Shown one piece after another: positions 5,265 to 7,192 of a stretch of 7,192 nucleotides of DNA. This DNA is from JAAZNV01 sp049297375 (lineage in GTDB: Bacteria > Patescibacteriota > WWE3 > UBA101185 > UBA10185). The stretch covers positions 1 through 7,192 of the forward strand of contig JBAQUF010000061.1 of NCBI GenBank assembly GCA_049297375.1, written 5' to 3'. Numbering within the stretch: the first letter of the stretch is position 1; every line of letters begins with the position of its first letter. Both the position numbers and the translations under genes were made by a program. The notes under the pieces are model-generated. The model saw only the letters and a program-made list of their open reading frames with translations, had not been told where the DNA came from and made no database searches.

Positions 5265-7192
5265 TTATTTCTTATCCTTATCTTTGTCCTTTTTGGATAA
5301 AACTTTCTTTTCTGCTTCGTATACAATACCCCTTGTTTTTTCTATCACATCTGGACTTACTGATACCGATGTAATTCCCCAATCAACAAGCATTTCCACC
5401 AACTCTGGAAATTCCGATGGGGCTTGACCACATACAGAGCAAGTTATCTTCCTTTTCCTGCAAGTAGTTACTATTTTCTCCAATGACCATAAGACAGCTG
5501 GATTCATTTCACTATAAGTGTCAGCAACCTTTTCATTATCCCTATCAAGCCCTAGGATCAACATTGTTAAATCATTTGTTCCAATAGATACACCATCTAT
5601 TCCTTCATCTATAAATTCATCAAGTAAAATTACATTAGAAGGAATTTCGACCATCATCCAAAACTTAAACGTTCCGCCTCTTCTTAAACCTGAAGCAGCT
5701 ACTATTTTTTTTACTTCTCTCAACTGTTCTACAGTCCTAACAAATGGCATCATTATCCAAAGGTTTTTTAATCCTTTCTTATTTCTTACTATTTTTATAG
5801 CTTCAAGCTCCATTTCAAATACATCAGCATCTTTTATATATCTAGATACTCCCCTATAACCTATCATTGGATTTGGTTCCTCTTGCTCAAACTCTTTTCC
5901 TCCCTTAAGATTTGCATACTCATTTGATTTAAAATCACTAAACCTGTAAATAACAGGTCTAGGACTAAATGCTTCTGCAAACTTCTCAAGTCCATCAGCC
6001 AGTCTTATTATAAATTCCTTTCTTTTTCCATCTTTAATAAACTTCTTTGGGTGAGTCCCTATGTTTGCCATAATAAATTCTGCTCTTAAAAGTCCTACTC
6101 CATCTGTATTTCTTGCTGCCATTTCTGATGCAAGTTCTGGCTCAGCTAAGTTTACATATATCTTTGTAGCCGTTTTAACTTTTGAAAGATCAACCTTTGA
6201 TTTACTAGTTTCTTCAACAATTTTTGTAATATCTCCTTCATATATTTTTCCAGTTTTACCATCTACTGTTATTAATTCACCATTCGACAGCATTTTAGTA
6301 GCATTAAGAGTTCCAACAATAGCAGGAACTCCAAGCTCTCTACTAACTATTGCAGCATGGCTTGTTCTTCCCCCAAGATCAGTAACAATAGCTCCAGCTC
6401 TCTTCATTGCAGGAACATAATCAGGATTAGTCATTTCAGCTACTAAAATATCCCCTTCTCTAACTTTTCCTATTTCTTTAGGCTCCTTAACTATCCTAAC
6501 TTTTCCAGATACCACTCCAGGAGATGCTGCTAAACCTTCAAGAATGGCCCTAGCACCTTTTCCTTCTTCAATTACAACATTTGAAGTCTTATGGACGAGG
6601 GTAGTAACAGGTCTTGTTTGAACTATCCTAATCTTTCCGTTTTCTATTCCATACTCAATATCTTGAGGATGATCGTAATGCTCTTCAAGTTTTATACCTA
6701 TTTCAGCAAGGTCTACTATTTGCTTGTTGGTAAGCTTCTGCATTTTTTGATATTTCTTAGATACAGGAACCTTTTTACCTGCTAAAGTGGTTTGCCAAGT
6801 TTGAGTAGCTATAAATCTTGATACTATTTTTTTTGTTTTTTTATTAACAATATATTGATCAGGTGTAAACTCACCAAGCACAATTGGCTCCCCCAAACCA
6901 AAACCTGCTTCTACAGACACTTCATCTCTATTATTAGTTACAGGATTCACAGTAAACAGTATTCCTGATGTATCAGATTGAACCATTAGCTGTATAGGAA
7001 CTGCAATTCCTACCTTCATATGTGAAAACTTATTGGTAACTCTATAGAAAATAGCTCTGGCTTCAAAAAGGGAAGCCCAGCATTTTTGAACATGCTTAAC
7101 AACACTTTGCCAGCCTTTTATTTCAAGAAAAGATGCTTGCTGACCTGCAAATGAAGCTTCTGGAAGATCTTCTGCAGTCGCTGATGATCTTA
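5265..7192 (-). CDS. ppsA: Phosphoenolpyruvate synthase (pyruvate, water dikinase), 5' end beyond window edge
   Basis: PEP synthase makes PEP, AMP and phosphate from pyruvate and ATP, through a phosphohistidine. The frame is open to the right edge: upstream of the ATG at 7019 it reads RSSATAEDLPEASFAGQQ and later KCWASLFEARAIFYR, typical PpsA ATP-binding-domain sequence. That ATG is therefore internal, and about 641 C-terminal codons of an expected 750-800 are present. The order is the rest of the ATP-grasp domain (SDTSGILFTVNP, then the QDIEYGI and RIVQTRPVTT blocks), the swivelling phosphohistidine domain (GGRTSHAAIVSRELGVPA, His codon at 6357-6359), and the PEP/pyruvate-binding barrel (GLLRAEF, RFSDFKSNEY, NPMIGYRG, and CSVCGQAPSEFPE with the active-site Cys codon at 5434-5436). 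The CGQAPS ending and predicted length favour PpsA over pyruvate phosphate dikinase. The C-terminus is a lysine/aspartate tail (KKDKDKDKK). It heads an operon with enolase; the promoter is outside the window. Confidence 0.95.
   Translation of the reverse strand, partial: RSSATAEDLPEASFAGQQASFLEIKGWQSVVKHVQKCWASLFEARAIFYRVTNKFSHMKVGIAVPIQLMVQSDTSGILFTVNPVTNNRDEVSVEAGFGLGEPIVLGEFTPDQYIVNKKTKKIVSRFIATQTWQTTLAGKKVPVSKKYQKMQKLTNKQIVDLAEIGIKLEEHYDHPQDIEYGIENGKIRIVQTRPVTTLVHKTSNVVIEEGKGARAILEGLAASPGVVSGKVRIVKEPKEIGKVREGDILVAEMTNPDYVPAMKRAGAIVTDLGGRTSHAAIVSRELGVPAIVGTLNATKMLSNGELITVDGKTGKIYEGDITKIVEETSKSKVDLSKVKTATKIYVNLAEPELASEMAARNTDGVGLLRAEFIMANIGTHPKKFIKDGKRKEFIIRLADGLEKFAEAFSPRPVIYRFSDFKSNEYANLKGGKEFEQEEPNPMIGYRGVSRYIKDADVFEMELEAIKIVRNKKGLKNLWIMMPFVRTVEQLREVKKIVAASGLRRGGTFKFWMMVEIPSNVILLDEFIDEGIDGVSIGTNDLTMLILGLDRDNEKVADTYSEMNPAVLWSLEKIVTTCRKRKITCSVCGQAPSEFPELVEMLVDWGITSVSVSPDVIEKTRGIVYEAEKKVLSKKDKDKDKK

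Noticed and set aside
5518..6420. Plus-strand open frames of 113 and 119 codons
   Set aside because: They are antisense to well-conserved PEP synthase sequence and are low-complexity Ser/Ile/Phe-rich shadows of it.
7017..7019. ATG as the start of the PEP synthase gene
   Set aside because: The same frame continues without a stop to the right edge and encodes conserved PpsA sequence (RSSATAEDLPEASFAGQQ and more), so this Met is internal.
1..7192. CRISPR arrays, tRNA or rRNA genes, insertion sequences, attachment sites
   Set aside because: No regularly spaced repeats, cloverleaf-like segments, transposase genes or flanking duplications were seen; coding genes fill almost all of the window.

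Overview
This is an AT-rich bacterial window with short intergenic gaps and the standard genetic code. It joins a DNA-damage-response region on the left (uvrB, a small unknown gene, lexA, a DUF4177-like gene) to a lower-glycolysis region on the right (phosphoglycerate mutase, enolase, PEP synthase). The proteins are rich in Lys, Ile, Asn and Glu. Several genes have no Shine-Dalgarno sequence, and a PEP synthase-type enzyme sits directly upstream of enolase. That mix would fit a low-GC member of the Patescibacteria (CPR), but this is inference; no rRNA or ribosomal marker is present to prove it.

Layout. Positions 1-581 (-) hold the N-terminal third of uvrB, cut by the left edge. Divergent from it, 665-916 (+) is an 83-codon gene of unknown function. 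It has a TTG start, a strong ribosome binding site, a promoter and a clear rho-independent terminator. lexA follows at 1054-1686 (+). Its promoter region is packed with CGTAT/ATACG half-sites that probably form its own operator. A small DUF4177-like gene, 1768-1965 (-), converges on lexA and has a full-consensus promoter (TTGACA-17-TATAAT).

From 2108 to 4005 (+) two tightly spaced genes form an operon. The first is an unusual fusion of a DedA/VTT membrane domain to a dPGM-type phosphoglycerate mutase. The second is an HD-fold protein whose HD metal site looks degraded. Converging on them from the right edge is a second operon on the minus strand: PEP synthase (5' end outside the window; the reading frame is open to base 7192) followed 12 bp later by enolase.

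How the genes work together. The mutase (3PG to 2PG), enolase (2PG to PEP) and PEP synthase (PEP/pyruvate interconversion) form the consecutive lower steps of glycolysis/gluconeogenesis, arranged as two convergent operons. LexA would repress itself and perhaps other damage genes. The promoter of the 83-codon gene resembles the lexA promoter closely, which suggests a link, although the palindromic operator itself is not repeated there. The most notable observations are the membrane-fused mutase, the non-classical LexA operator candidate and the degenerate HD protein in the mutase operon.
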